Below are positions 35,161 to 44,117 of a stretch of DNA of 64,000 nucleotides, piece by piece. This stretch comes from Sinomicrobium oceani (GTDB taxonomy: Bacteria; Bacteroidota; Bacteroidia; Flavobacteriales; Flavobacteriaceae), in the NCBI RefSeq assembly GCF_900119185.1, contig NZ_FPJE01000026.1:1-64000 (forward strand), in the 5' to 3' direction. The notes beneath the pieces are model-generated. The model worked only from the letters and a program-made list of their open reading frames with translations. It did no database searches and was not told where the DNA came from. The position numbers and the translations under genes were made by a program. How positions within the stretch are numbered: position 1 is the stretch's first letter; each line of letters starts with the position of its first letter.

Positions 35161-36744
35161 TTACAGTTCCATCAAGAAACTCACCAGTTCCTGTTTCGGG
35201 GGAATAGGAAGTTTTTTACGCAGCCGGTACCGGGCAACACGCACACTGTCCGGGGTAACACGAAGTATGGGGGCTATTTCCTTGGAGGACAGGTTGAGCC
35301 GCAATAACATGGCCAGCCGGAGTTCTGCAGAAGAGAGTTTCTCAGTCGCAGTCACAGAAAGTTGCTGGAAGAACCCGGGGTGTATATCCTTAAAGAACCC
35401 CATAAATTCATCCCATTCTTCTTCGATCTGCAGGTTATCGTCCAGCTCTTTTGCCAATAATTTTATCCTGGCATGGGCATCCATCTGTGTGCGGGAAGCA
35501 ATTTTTTTAAGCGCCGATGCCATATCGGCAATGAGCTTGTTTTTTTGTGCCATGTTCAGGCTGTATCTCGATAATGCTGCAGTTTTCAGGTTGATCTCAT
35601 CCTGTAATCTCCGTTCTTCCATTTCCTTTTTATCGAGTTCCGCACGAAGCAAGCGCTGTTTATACTGCTGCAATTTTGCCTTTACCTGGCGTTTCCTGGA
35701 AAAATATACATACCCGAATCCTCCCAGCAGGAGTGTAGCTATCGCGGAAACAAGTATCAGGTTTCGGTTAGCCGTTATAACTTCGTTCTGATGTTTGAGC
35801 ACCTCTATCTGTGCCTCTTTCTGATTGATCTCATAAGCGGCCTGAAGGGTATTGAAGTTATTAATATCACGGTTTTCATTCATTTCTTTGTACATGACAT
35901 CATAGACTTGCAGGTGCTCATAAGCTTTGTGGTAATCTCCTAATCCGGCGTAGGCCTCGGCAATATCCTGATGGGCACTTTTCTGTTGATGCAGGTTGCC
36001 ATTACGCCTGGCCATTTCCAGGGCTTTCTCCGTATATGCGAGAGCTTCTTTATAATTACCCGTTTTCCGGAACATATCACCCATATTGTTCAGCACACTG
36101 GTGAGAGCTTCATCGTCACGTCCTTCGAAGTAGGACAGGGACCTGTTGAAATATCCCAAAGCAATATTATATTGCTTCAGGTCTTCGTAGACACTTCCTA
36201 TATTCTCATGGACAAAGGCTATCCCCCGGAGATCTCCCGTCTGTTCGAAAAGTTCCAGGCTCTTCTGCTGATGTTCCAGAGCCAGCAGATAATGCCCCTC
36301 CTTTTCGGCACAGGTACCGAGAAGCCCCTCGGCACGGGCCTGTCCGCTCACATATTTGCTTTGAACAGCAATGGCCTTGCCCTGTTCCAGGTATTGCTTT
36401 GCCTTGGAAAATATCTTAAGGGAAAGGTATATTTCTCCTATGCGGAGGTTCAGCATGCACCGGATGCTGTCTTCGCGCATACCGGAACGTGCTTCCAGGG
36501 CTTCGTTGTACTGGCCGATCGCCTCCGTAAAGACTTCATTCTTCATGTAGAAATCACCGAGCTGTATATGCTTACGGGCCTCTGTGTCAGGCTCGCCACG
36601 CTCCAGGGCCTCCTGCAATTCTTCTTTGTAAACAGACAGCAGGGAATCCTGTAGCACCACACGGGGATGCCTTTCATGTATTTCCTGTTCGTATACCGGA
36701 AAGGACAGCAGTGACAACAGTGCGATTTTAATGATGATATGCAA
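35161..36744 (-). CDS. Membrane TPR protein with LuxR-type HTH
   Basis: This 527-residue regulator has an N-terminal signal-like hydrophobic segment, about six tetratricopeptide repeats (about 35-300; for example GDFYMKNEVFTEAIGQYNEALE and GNYKEALAYTEKALEMARRNG), a membrane helix near 333-352 (LILVSAIATLLLGGFGYVYF), a basic coiled coil to about 410 and a C-terminal LuxR/GerE-like HTH (LSSKEIAPILRVTPDSVRVARYRLRKKL). This architecture is common in Flavobacteriia: a periplasmic TPR sensor joined through the membrane to a cytoplasmic DNA-binding domain. The start appears to be TTG at 36744, since the nearest upstream in-frame ATG is followed two codons later by a stop. Its targets are unknown. 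It lies between the phytate operon and the xylan genes and could serve either. Confidence 0.8.
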   Translation of the reverse strand: MHIIIKIALLSLLSFPVYEQEIHERHPRVVLQDSLLSVYKEELQEALERGEPDTEARKHIQLGDFYMKNEVFTEAIGQYNEALEARSGMREDSIRCMLNLRIGEIYLSLKIFSKAKQYLEQGKAIAVQSKYVSGQARAEGLLGTCAEKEGHYLLALEHQQKSLELFEQTGDLRGIAFVHENIGSVYEDLKQYNIALGYFNRSLSYFEGRDDEALTSVLNNMGDMFRKTGNYKEALAYTEKALEMARRNGNLHQQKSAHQDIAEAYAGLGDYHKAYEHLQVYDVMYKEMNENRDINNFNTLQAAYEINQKEAQIEVLKHQNEVITANRNLILVSAIATLLLGGFGYVYFSRKRQVKAKLQQYKQRLLRAELDKKEMEERRLQDEINLKTAALSRYSLNMAQKNKLIADMASALKKIASRTQMDAHARIKLLAKELDDNLQIEEEWDEFMGFFKDIHPGFFQQLSVTATEKLSSAELRLAMLLRLNLSSKEIAPILRVTPDSVRVARYRLRKKLPIPPKQELVSFLMEL

Positions 36745-36891
36745 ATTTCAGCGCATTGATTTGAACTTCGCAACTTACCATAGTACTGTTAAGTTTAGGT
36801 TAGGTGTTTTTCATATTTTGATTAAAAAAACAGCAAGCAACCTTTTCCGGCATACTTGCATCTATATGATAAACCCTTTAACCGAAACCTT

Positions 36892-37530
36892 ATGAAAACC
36901 TTTTGCACCGGTGTGCTAATTATTTTGATATCCTGCGTGCTTATCTCCTGCCTGCAGGATGATGACAATAACGGAGATAAAGAAAAAACCGTGGAGATGA
37001 CCATATATCCGGAAACGGCTTACGGCGAATATTTTATGTCCGATATATGGGGAGAATTCCTGACCTTTTCCGATAGTAATGAGAACACCGTACAAACGAT
37101 GAGCGGTATTATTACCGAAGGCTTCGCGGATCTGGATTTTAAAAAAGGATATCAGTACGCACTGCGTGTAAAAAAGATATGGATGAAAAACCCGCCACAG
37201 GATGTTTCTTCCGTTAAATACAGCTACCTGGAAACTCTTCAGGAAAAGAAAATGATTACGGAAGACCGGGAACTCCTTATGGAACTGATTATAGCCCCTC
37301 AAAAAGTAAAATTCATACCACGGGGAGAAAAAGACCTTCAATCTGCCCTTCTGGTCAAAGAAACCGGGGAAACCCGAAAATGGCCTTTGATCCATATCGA
37401 AGGATTCGATTTTGAGGAAGGCTATACCTATACCGTCAGGGTGAGAAAATCCATTAGCGCTTCTCCTTACCGAGTACACTATATCCTGAAGGACATCATA
37501 TCAAAAAAACAGGCAACCGGGAAATCCTGA
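36892..37530 (+). CDS. Lipoprotein with tandem DUF4377 domains
   Basis: This is a 212-residue lipoprotein (lipobox VLISC, Cys20, followed by LQDDD). It contains two copies of a DUF4377-like unit, about residues 30-120 and 122-210. The repeats share the pattern I-x-GF-x-x-GY-x-Y-x-x-RV-x-K (GFADLDFKKGYQYALRVKKI and GFDFEEGYTYTVRVRKS). DUF4377 proteins are small periplasmic lipoproteins, related to META/HslJ-like neighbours, of unknown function. The ATG at 36892 was chosen for its signal; a TTG 12 codons upstream would spoil it. The gene is divergent from the TPR/LuxR regulator, 147 bp away. No operon partner is seen. Confidence 0.75.
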   Translation: MKTFCTGVLIILISCVLISCLQDDDNNGDKEKTVEMTIYPETAYGEYFMSDIWGEFLTFSDSNENTVQTMSGIITEGFADLDFKKGYQYALRVKKIWMKNPPQDVSSVKYSYLETLQEKKMITEDRELLMELIIAPQKVKFIPRGEKDLQSALLVKETGETRKWPLIHIEGFDFEEGYTYTVRVRKSISASPYRVHYILKDIISKKQATGKS

Positions 37531-37903
37531 CCGGTATAGATCTTCTCCAGGCCGTATAATCCAACCGGAAATGACCGGCTTAAACACTATAAAGGCCTCC
37601 ATCCTTTCCGGTCGTTCCGGCCAGTTTTAAACATCCCTCTAAAGTATCTTCCCCTAAGGCTTTCAACATCTCCATTACGGTGTAAATCTTCCGGATATTA
37701 TAAATTGTCCCGATAATGTAACCGTATCCAAAAGATATGTAACAAAACGGTAATACGCAGGATTGAGGAAAAAGTAAATTGCAGCATATTACTATGAAAT
37801 AGATTATTCGGGAAGGAAGGATACCAGAGCAGTGCTGAGACCTTCTTTTGTCCTTGGTTACCCTATAGATAATCCCCGTTAAATTATCAGAATCCAAAAA
37901 AAC
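37531..37903. other. Intergenic region before the CE6 gene
   Basis: This 373-bp gap has no convincing gene. A 105-codon minus frame at 37580-37897 has poor composition and no family features. A near-consensus TTCTTTTG at 37843-37850 could be the -7 box for the CE6/GH43 genes, but no good -33 element accompanies it. Confidence 0.4.
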
Positions 37904-38743
37904 ATGAAAACATCATTTTCCCTTATCATCTGTATATTACTATCCTTGGCCGGAAGCAGGGCTGTGGCACAGGATCCGAGCTTTTATATTTTTCTGGCCT
38001 TCGGTCAGTCCAACATGGAAGGGCATGCCCGTTTCGAACCGGAAGACACCGTAATGACCAACGATCGATTCCGGGTGCTGTCGGCCGTAGACTGCACCGA
38101 CCCGGACAGGAAAAAAGGGGTTTGGTATATTGCAAAGCCACCACTTTGCCGCTGTGGTACAGGGCTTACCCCCACCGATTATTTCGGACGAACACTGACA
38201 GAGCGCCTTCCGGACAGCATCAGGATAGGGGTGATCAATGTATCGGTGGGCGGTTGCAAGATCGAACTTTTCGATAAAAACCATTATACTTCCTACGTAT
38301 CTTCCGCTCCCGACTGGCTGAAAAGCATGGTACAGGAATACGGGGGAAATCCTTACGAAAGGCTTGTGGAAATGGCAAAAATAGCACAGAAACAAGGGGT
38401 TATCAAGGGTATGCTGCTACATCAGGGAGAATCGGATACCGGGGATATCTCATGGCCTGAAAAAGTAAAAACGGTATATGCCAACCTGCTGGATGACCTG
38501 TCGCTGAAAGCCGGGGAAATACCACTTCTTGCCGGAGAACTTGTCGGCGAAGCGCAGGGGGGCAAATGTGCAAGTATGAACACCGTGATCCGGACGCTTC
38601 CCGAGACTATTCCGACCGCGTATATCATTTCATCGGAAGGATGTGAAGCAGTTGATGACGGCCTGCACTTTTCGGCTGCAGGATACCGCGTACTCGGACA
38701 ACGCTACGGGGAAAAAATGTATGCCCTGCTAAGTTCCGAATAA
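37904..38743 (+). CDS. CE6-type acetyl (xylan) esterase, SASA domain
   Basis: This is a 279-residue SGNH-like esterase of the SASA/DUF303 (carbohydrate esterase 6) family with a signal peptide ending at SRAVAQ. The catalytic serine is Ser36 in FLAFGQSNMEG. The Gly/Asn oxyanion motif lies in NVSVGGCKIE and the conserved LHQGESD in the middle. The catalytic Asp/His pair is Asp252/His255 in DDGLHFSAAGY. CE6 members remove acetyl groups from xylan, making the backbone accessible to xylanases. The GH43 gene follows after 45 bp on the same strand, and the xus operon converges from the right, so a role in xylan deacetylation is likely. Confidence 0.88.
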   Translation: MKTSFSLIICILLSLAGSRAVAQDPSFYIFLAFGQSNMEGHARFEPEDTVMTNDRFRVLSAVDCTDPDRKKGVWYIAKPPLCRCGTGLTPTDYFGRTLTERLPDSIRIGVINVSVGGCKIELFDKNHYTSYVSSAPDWLKSMVQEYGGNPYERLVEMAKIAQKQGVIKGMLLHQGESDTGDISWPEKVKTVYANLLDDLSLKAGEIPLLAGELVGEAQGGKCASMNTVIRTLPETIPTAYIISSEGCEAVDDGLHFSAAGYRVLGQRYGEKMYALLSSE

Positions 38744-38788
38744 AAGACTTCCCGCTTTTATATTTATAAAATCTATTAACCTTAACTC

Positions 38789-40525
38789 ATGAAAAAAATT
38801 AAAACAATCCCTCTGGTTATTATAGCCGGACTTCTCTCCTTAGGGGTTCACAGCCAGAAAAGACAAAAAAATTCTCCGGTTTTCTCCGAGGTGACCTACA
38901 CCGGAGATGATCAGGTGTATAAAGACTATCCTCTGGAGGAAGGTGAGTTTTACAACCCTATTTTACAAGGGTGCTATCCCGATCCGGCCATTACCCGTAA
39001 GGGCGATGATTATTACCTGGTGTGTTCGTCTTTCGCCATGTTTCCGGGAGTACCTATTTTTCATTCCAACGACCTTGTAAACTGGACCCAGATAGGCCAT
39101 GTTCTGGACCGGACATCCCAGCTCGACGTACACGATACGGGGATCAGCAGCGGAGTCTACGCTCCCGGTATTGCATACAATACGCACAATGACACTTTTT
39201 ACATGATTACCACGGCCTTTGCAGGTGGCCTGGGGAATATCGTCGTCAAAACCAAAGATCCGAAAAAGGGCTGGAGCGATCCTATAAAACTAAATTTTGC
39301 CGGTATTGATCCCGATATTTTCTTTGACGATGACGGAAAAGCTTATGTGATACACAACGATGCGCCGGATAAGGGTAAAGAATTGTACAACGGGCACCGT
39401 GTAATTAAGGTATGGGACTATGATGTAGAAAAAGACCAGGTCATTGCAGGATCGGACAAGATCATCGTAGACGGGGGTGTAGACCTCTCCAAAAAACCGA
39501 TATGGATCGAAGCTCCGCATATTTACAAAAAAGACGGACGCTATTTTCTGATGTGTGCCGAAGGGGGTACAGGTGGCAATCACAGCGAGGTCGTCTTTGT
39601 AAGTGACCATCCAAGAGGGCCCTACAAACCTGCTCCGGGCAATCCCATACTCACCCAGAGGCATTTTCCGAAAGAGCGCAAAAACAAAGTAGACTGGGCA
39701 GGCCATGCCGACCTGGTCAAGGGACCGGACGATACGTATTACGGGGTTTTTCTTGCTATCCGCCCCAATGAGAAAGACCGGGTAAACATCGGGCGTGAAA
39801 CTTTTATACTCCCCGTAGACTGGTCCGGTGAATTTCCTGTTTTTGAAAACGGACTGGTGCCTATGGAACCAAAGTTGAAAATGCCGGAAGGTGTGGAGAA
39901 CAAAATGGGACAGGAAGGCTTTTTCCCTAACGGGAACTTTACATACCGGGAAAATTTTACATCCAAAGAGCTGGACTATCGCTGGATCGGATTGAGAGGG
40001 CCCCGGGAAGCCTTTATCTCAAAGACCAAAAAGGGATTGCAAATCACCCCTTTTGCCACGGATATCAGAGAATTAAAACCCACTTCAACTCTTTTTTACC
40101 GACAGCAGCACAACAGTTTTTCTTTTACGGCTACGATGGCATACAGGCCACAGTCGGAAAAAGACCTTGCCGGGATTGTCTGCTTACAAAACGAATCGTC
40201 CAATTATGTATTCGGTATCACCAAAAAGGGTAAGGATTACGTACTGCTGCTCGAAAAAACCGAAAAGACCCGAAGAGACCGTGAAGCTACTTCCGAAATT
40301 CTTGCCAGTACGATAATCGATATAAAAAAACCTGTACAATTACAGGTGGAAGCCCGGGGAGATGATTACCATTTTAATTATGCTGTTGACGGATCCGGAT
40401 TTAAAAATCTCGGTGGAACTGTTTCGGGAGCCATTTTATCCACCAATGTAGCCGGAGGATTTACAGGAGCCCTGCTGGGGTTATATGCAACCTCTGCAAA
40501 CGCTAACGGCCCGGAAAAACAATAG
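38789..40525 (+). CDS. GH43 beta-xylosidase / alpha-L-arabinofuranosidase
   Basis: This 578-residue exported glycosidase has a five-bladed propeller (about 45-360). The family-43 triad is visible: base Asp65 in GCYPDPAI, pKa-modulating Asp174 in GIDPDIFFDDDG and acid Glu241 in WIEAPHIYK. Residues about 375-570 form the C-terminal concanavalin-like beta-sandwich found in many GH43 xylosidases (FTYRENFTSKELDYRWIGLRGP). The signal peptide covers about residues 1-22. It would trim xylose or arabinose from xylo-oligosaccharides; the subfamily, and thus exact specificity, cannot be fixed by eye. It is co-directional with the CE6 gene (45 bp), and a strong hairpin terminator follows. Confidence 0.88.
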   Translation: MKKIKTIPLVIIAGLLSLGVHSQKRQKNSPVFSEVTYTGDDQVYKDYPLEEGEFYNPILQGCYPDPAITRKGDDYYLVCSSFAMFPGVPIFHSNDLVNWTQIGHVLDRTSQLDVHDTGISSGVYAPGIAYNTHNDTFYMITTAFAGGLGNIVVKTKDPKKGWSDPIKLNFAGIDPDIFFDDDGKAYVIHNDAPDKGKELYNGHRVIKVWDYDVEKDQVIAGSDKIIVDGGVDLSKKPIWIEAPHIYKKDGRYFLMCAEGGTGGNHSEVVFVSDHPRGPYKPAPGNPILTQRHFPKERKNKVDWAGHADLVKGPDDTYYGVFLAIRPNEKDRVNIGRETFILPVDWSGEFPVFENGLVPMEPKLKMPEGVENKMGQEGFFPNGNFTYRENFTSKELDYRWIGLRGPREAFISKTKKGLQITPFATDIRELKPTSTLFYRQQHNSFSFTATMAYRPQSEKDLAGIVCLQNESSNYVFGITKKGKDYVLLLEKTEKTRRDREATSEILASTIIDIKKPVQLQVEARGDDYHFNYAVDGSGFKNLGGTVSGAILSTNVAGGFTGALLGLYATSANANGPEKQ

Positions 40526-40586
40526 CGAAAAAGACTCTTTTACTGCACGGCTGCCACTGGGGGTGTAGCCGGTAGTTTTTTAAACT

Positions 40587-40641
40587 CAGCGGCTGTCATA
40601 AAGTTCCGGAATACGGATTTATGACAGCCGCTGATATTTTT
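40587..40641 (+). terminator. Terminator after the CE6-GH43 operon
   Basis: CAGCGGCTGTCATAAA (40587-40602) pairs perfectly with 40618-40633, a 16-bp stem with a 15-nt loop, followed by ATATTTTTATA. Confidence 0.75.
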
Positions 40642-40797
40642 ATATCCCTAAAAAGATTTACCTGTAAGCCGGATGTCCTCTTGACGGCCCTGGTTAGTCT
40701 TCGGGGATCTGCTTTTAACTTAATATCTGTCTCTCTGACAGCTGCTCCGGGTGTTCGGAGGAGATGCTCTTAATTGCCTTCAGGGTTTGGGTATGCC

Positions 40798-40854
40798 CTA
40801 AAACAACAAAACCGTTGCAAACCCTGTACTTTAACATACAGGGTATTAAGCAAC
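40798..40854 (-). terminator. Terminator after the xus operon
   Basis: ACCCTGTA (40821-40828) pairs with TACAGGGT (40837-40844), and the outer GTTGC/GCAAC (40814-40818 and 40850-40854) extends the stem. On the minus strand it is followed by GGTTTTGTTGTTTT. It lies 43 bp after the xyn10C stop. Confidence 0.65.
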
Positions 40855-40896
40855 AGCTTCAAAAAATCAAATCTAAAAGTGTGTAAAGTTTTCATA

Positions 40897-43038
40897 TTAT
40901 AAACCCTGCAATCCATCGGCAAAGGAAGCATAAGCGGGTTTTCGGGTATAGTCGAGGTTCCAAAGTCCCTGACGGTCACCGGGAAGCCATGAGGCGTTGT
41001 CGGCGCTGTCTGTTACTCCCCAGACCGTTATTCCGTACCGTTGGTCTGCAGGGATGTATTGTTCATACATATCCACTACGTAGCGGTACATATCGGCCTG
41101 AGCTTTGAGTTGTTCTTCTGTAGGATTGGATGTTTTTACCGCCACATCAAGTTCCGATACTTTGATGATCTTTCCCGTAGCTGCCAGTAATTCAAACATG
41201 GTTGCTATTTTTTCCTTATCGGAATTTATGGTAATATGCATTTGCGTAGCGATCCCATCTACAAGGGCACCCTGCTCTTCAATGTAGTTTACATACGCAA
41301 TGAGCCCTTTGCATTTATCCAGGTTGTACCCGAGGTTATAATCGTTGATAAACAGCAGATCGTTCTCATTACCATAGGCCCGGGCCATTTTAAAGGCGCT
41401 GACCGCATAATCCTGACCGAGGTAATCCTGCCAGTAAAACTCATCGTCCTTCATATCCGATTTACCGATTCCGGATTTCAGTTCGTAAGGACTCCCGTCA
41501 TCCATCGGTTCGTTGACTACGTCCCATGCTTTTACATAAGGGGCACAATTGGTCACCATCCGGGAGATCCAGTCCTCCAGGGCTGCATGGGTAATAGCGG
41601 TTTTCTCTTCCGGGGTTTTCTCTACCACCGTTGTCGAACCTCCGGACACAGAAGCATTACTCAGTTGCACATCATCGATAAATACGGTTCCGGCAAATTC
41701 TCCGTAACTGATGATAAACCGGGTTCTGTCCGCCGTAGCGGTAACTGACAACTCCACATGTTCCCACTCCTTGGTCACAGAGACCGAGGGAAATCCGTTG
41801 GAAGAATAGTCCGGGCTCTGCAATTCCGGCCTGATCACCCCTTCGGCATCTCCTTTGACCCAAAAGGAAAGGTTATAGGTTTCTCCGCTTTGAAGCGGTT
41901 CGGCAAAGGTATATGAAGTCTGTACTTCCCAGAATCCTCCTGTAACGGAAGGATTATACACGGATAACGCCTTTCCCTGGCTATTAATGCCCTGACCGTC
42001 TTCGGTAATACCGATCACCACATTATTGCCCCAGCCTCCCCAGGGCTGCCCTGCTTCGAAATCTCCGTTAGCGATCAGATTATTTACAACAGGTTCGCCC
42101 TGCGGATCATAGACATAAAAATTATCGATATCCAGGTAATAAGTTACCCCGGCCTCATACCCCAGATTGAGGTGAAGCTGAAACGTATCGGATGTAAATT
42201 CGCTGACCCGGAACCTGATTTCGGTCCACGATACTCCTGTTACGAAAGTTTCTGAGGCTTCTCCTGTTCCCGTCCAGTCTTTTAAAGGGGCATTCTCGGC
42301 CAGCCCTTCAAAAGTAAAGCTTCCTTCTCCGGGCCGGTCTGATTTGATATAGCATAGCACTTCATATTCCTGGGCTTCTCCTACGGATATACCTGGTGTG
42401 CTGAGACGAAGTGCTGTGCCTTCCGCACTGTTTCCGGAAACGAGTTTCACTGCATTTTTTCCTTCTCCCATACCTCCGTCGGCCATGAGCTGTACATCAC
42501 CTCCTCCGGTCGTATATTCCCATCCGTCAAGGCTCCCCCCCTGCAACGAAGAAAGGTCGAGCGCATTGGCAAAAGGCGGGGCATTGAGCACCAGCGGGGC
42601 GAGCAGATTATTGAGATATCCTGCGTTCTGGTTACTGTGCCAGCAAAGCGTATGCCCGTACACCGTAAGGCCCGATTCGCTGCCCGAGGTCAGAAACTCA
42701 TTGACATTGTCCAGGTCAAGCGTCCCGTCGGATTTTACCACGGCACCGTGTTTCATGCCATAACCCGCAGTCATCTCGTCGAAATTGTTATTCAAAAGCC
42801 GGTACATCACACCTTTCCCCCGGTAATCGGACATGGAAACCGCTCCTCCCAGTTTGAAACCGGGATTGCTTTCTCTCGGAACATAGGTTCTAAGGGCATC
42901 ATAAGCATCGATCTCTTCCTGCTGTACTACACTTTGCGGTTTGTCTACCATAAAGCGTGCATCATCGTCGTTTGCACAGGATACAACCAGGGCACCTATA
43001 AAGATAACCCGCATTGCCGTATATATTTTTCTTAACAT
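40897..43038 (-). CDS. xyn10C: GH10 endo-beta-1,4-xylanase with inserted CBM pair
   Basis: This is a 713-residue surface lipoprotein (lipobox VVSC, Cys21, then ANDDD). The GH10 barrel is split. The first part (about 55-150) includes FKLGGAVS, MKHGAV and the substrate-binding YGHTLCWHSNQ. Two CBM4/9-type beta-sandwich modules (about 160-310 and 315-465) are inserted, and the barrel resumes with ALEDWISRMVTNCAPYVKAWDVVNEP. The acid/base is Glu510 (WDVVNEP) and the nucleophile Glu629 (VSELDV). This CBM-in-loop architecture is the hallmark of the Xyn10C-type enzymes at the end of Bacteroidota xus operons. It cleaves xylan at the cell surface for SusD capture. It starts 17 bp after xusE. Confidence 0.92.
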   Translation of the reverse strand: MLRKIYTAMRVIFIGALVVSCANDDDARFMVDKPQSVVQQEEIDAYDALRTYVPRESNPGFKLGGAVSMSDYRGKGVMYRLLNNNFDEMTAGYGMKHGAVVKSDGTLDLDNVNEFLTSGSESGLTVYGHTLCWHSNQNAGYLNNLLAPLVLNAPPFANALDLSSLQGGSLDGWEYTTGGGDVQLMADGGMGEGKNAVKLVSGNSAEGTALRLSTPGISVGEAQEYEVLCYIKSDRPGEGSFTFEGLAENAPLKDWTGTGEASETFVTGVSWTEIRFRVSEFTSDTFQLHLNLGYEAGVTYYLDIDNFYVYDPQGEPVVNNLIANGDFEAGQPWGGWGNNVVIGITEDGQGINSQGKALSVYNPSVTGGFWEVQTSYTFAEPLQSGETYNLSFWVKGDAEGVIRPELQSPDYSSNGFPSVSVTKEWEHVELSVTATADRTRFIISYGEFAGTVFIDDVQLSNASVSGGSTTVVEKTPEEKTAITHAALEDWISRMVTNCAPYVKAWDVVNEPMDDGSPYELKSGIGKSDMKDDEFYWQDYLGQDYAVSAFKMARAYGNENDLLFINDYNLGYNLDKCKGLIAYVNYIEEQGALVDGIATQMHITINSDKEKIATMFELLAATGKIIKVSELDVAVKTSNPTEEQLKAQADMYRYVVDMYEQYIPADQRYGITVWGVTDSADNASWLPGDRQGLWNLDYTRKPAYASFADGLQGL

Positions 43039-43055
43039 AGTATATCCTTTAAAAA

Positions 43056-44096
43056 TTATTGGAGTACGGGAGAGAATGTTTCCATCGCCACACCCCTGTC
43101 CCTCAGGACCAGGGTATCTGTAGTAGAAACGTGCATTTCTTCGAGGTCTATCTCGTAGCTGAGATAAAGTGCATCCCGGTCTTCCTCTCCCCAGCTTTTC
43201 TTCTCGCCGTCCTTGACAAACTTTCCACTTCCGGTAGCCGTATATTCATCGGAATCGGCAGTAACCGTGCAGTTCCCTTCATCGTCGAAAGTGAGCAACA
43301 GCGTACATGCCACATTATAACCCTCGCTGTCTTTAAAGACCAGCGGAAATTCTACTTGCTGCAATGTCCTGGTAGACACTTTAAATACCTCATCATTCTC
43401 TACATACTGCTTGTGCCTCGTAATGGTCTGATTCAGCCCGGTATTTCCGTTTTTCCCTTCGATCACATCAACACCCCGACGAAGGTAAAATCCGTCCCAT
43501 GTGTTGATGTATTTAATGGCATATAACACGAAGTCTTTAGGGGCTTCATCCCAATCGCTTCCTATGGTTCTCCGTGGATTATCAACTTTAGGTACACCGG
43601 ACAAAATGGAGTCTGCCTGCGATACACCTGTCATGACCAGGGGGATGACATAGTTTTTTCCGAGGGAAAGCGTATCGGCAAAAAATGCATCGGTCAGCTG
43701 TACTTCGACACCTCCGGCAATTTCTCCCTTGGGAATAATAATGTTATCGGAAGCCAGAGCATAATAGTGCTCGGGCATAGTTATAATCTCATGGTCATTT
43801 TCGTTAAAGAGCATACCCTCTGCAAGTGTGGGATCTACTTCTACACGAATGGTTACATCGCGTTTATTGTCGTATACGCCTCCTGTGGTAGCCATGATAC
43901 GGCACTTGTATTGGTTATCGAGCGTCGTATCGAAAACATCTTCTCCCAGGGTAATGGTACGAACCGGGTACTGATAGGCAAAATAAACGGATTGATATTC
44001 GTAGTCATCGAACTCCCATTCTCCGTTTTCACAGGAAGCCATTATGCCCGAAAGGGCTATGAGCGAAAGTAATATGTTGTTTTTCATCTTGATCAT
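43056..44096 (-). CDS. xusE: XusE-like surface lipoprotein (DUF1735-type)
   Basis: This is a 346-residue lipoprotein (lipobox IMASC, Cys22) in the slot occupied by xusE, between the second susD and xyn10C. The N-terminal half has the DUF1735-like beta-sandwich typical of surface glycan-binding proteins (YQSVYFAYQYPVRTITLG, RDVTIRVEVDPTLAEG, IIIPKGEIAGGVEVQLTD, KNYVIPLVMTGV). The C-terminal half (from about 190) is a separate beta domain starting IKYINTWDGFYLRRG. It probably binds xylan at the cell surface, helping deliver chains to Xyn10C and the SusD proteins. Either of two nearby ATGs (44096 or 44087) could be the start. It follows the second susD by 21 bp and precedes xyn10C by 17 bp. Confidence 0.82.
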   Translation of the reverse strand: MIKMKNNILLSLIALSGIMASCENGEWEFDDYEYQSVYFAYQYPVRTITLGEDVFDTTLDNQYKCRIMATTGGVYDNKRDVTIRVEVDPTLAEGMLFNENDHEIITMPEHYYALASDNIIIPKGEIAGGVEVQLTDAFFADTLSLGKNYVIPLVMTGVSQADSILSGVPKVDNPRRTIGSDWDEAPKDFVLYAIKYINTWDGFYLRRGVDVIEGKNGNTGLNQTITRHKQYVENDEVFKVSTRTLQQVEFPLVFKDSEGYNVACTLLLTFDDEGNCTVTADSDEYTATGSGKFVKDGEKKSWGEEDRDALYLSYEIDLEEMHVSTTDTLVLRDRGVAMETFSPVLQ

Positions 44097-44117
44097 TTTA
44101 TTCTTTGTTGCTATCCG

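Larger units (their letters stand above)
40526..40896. other. Intergenic region between convergent xylan operons
   Basis: This 371-bp gap holds two hairpin terminators, one for each strand (40587-40641 and 40798-40854). The 150 bp between them show no gene and no feature I can name. Confidence 0.5.

Noticed and set aside
37580-37897. 105-codon minus-strand frame
   Set aside because: Rich in Ile, Tyr and Cys without a family pattern, upstream of a well-defined gene on the other strand; looks like intergenic noise.
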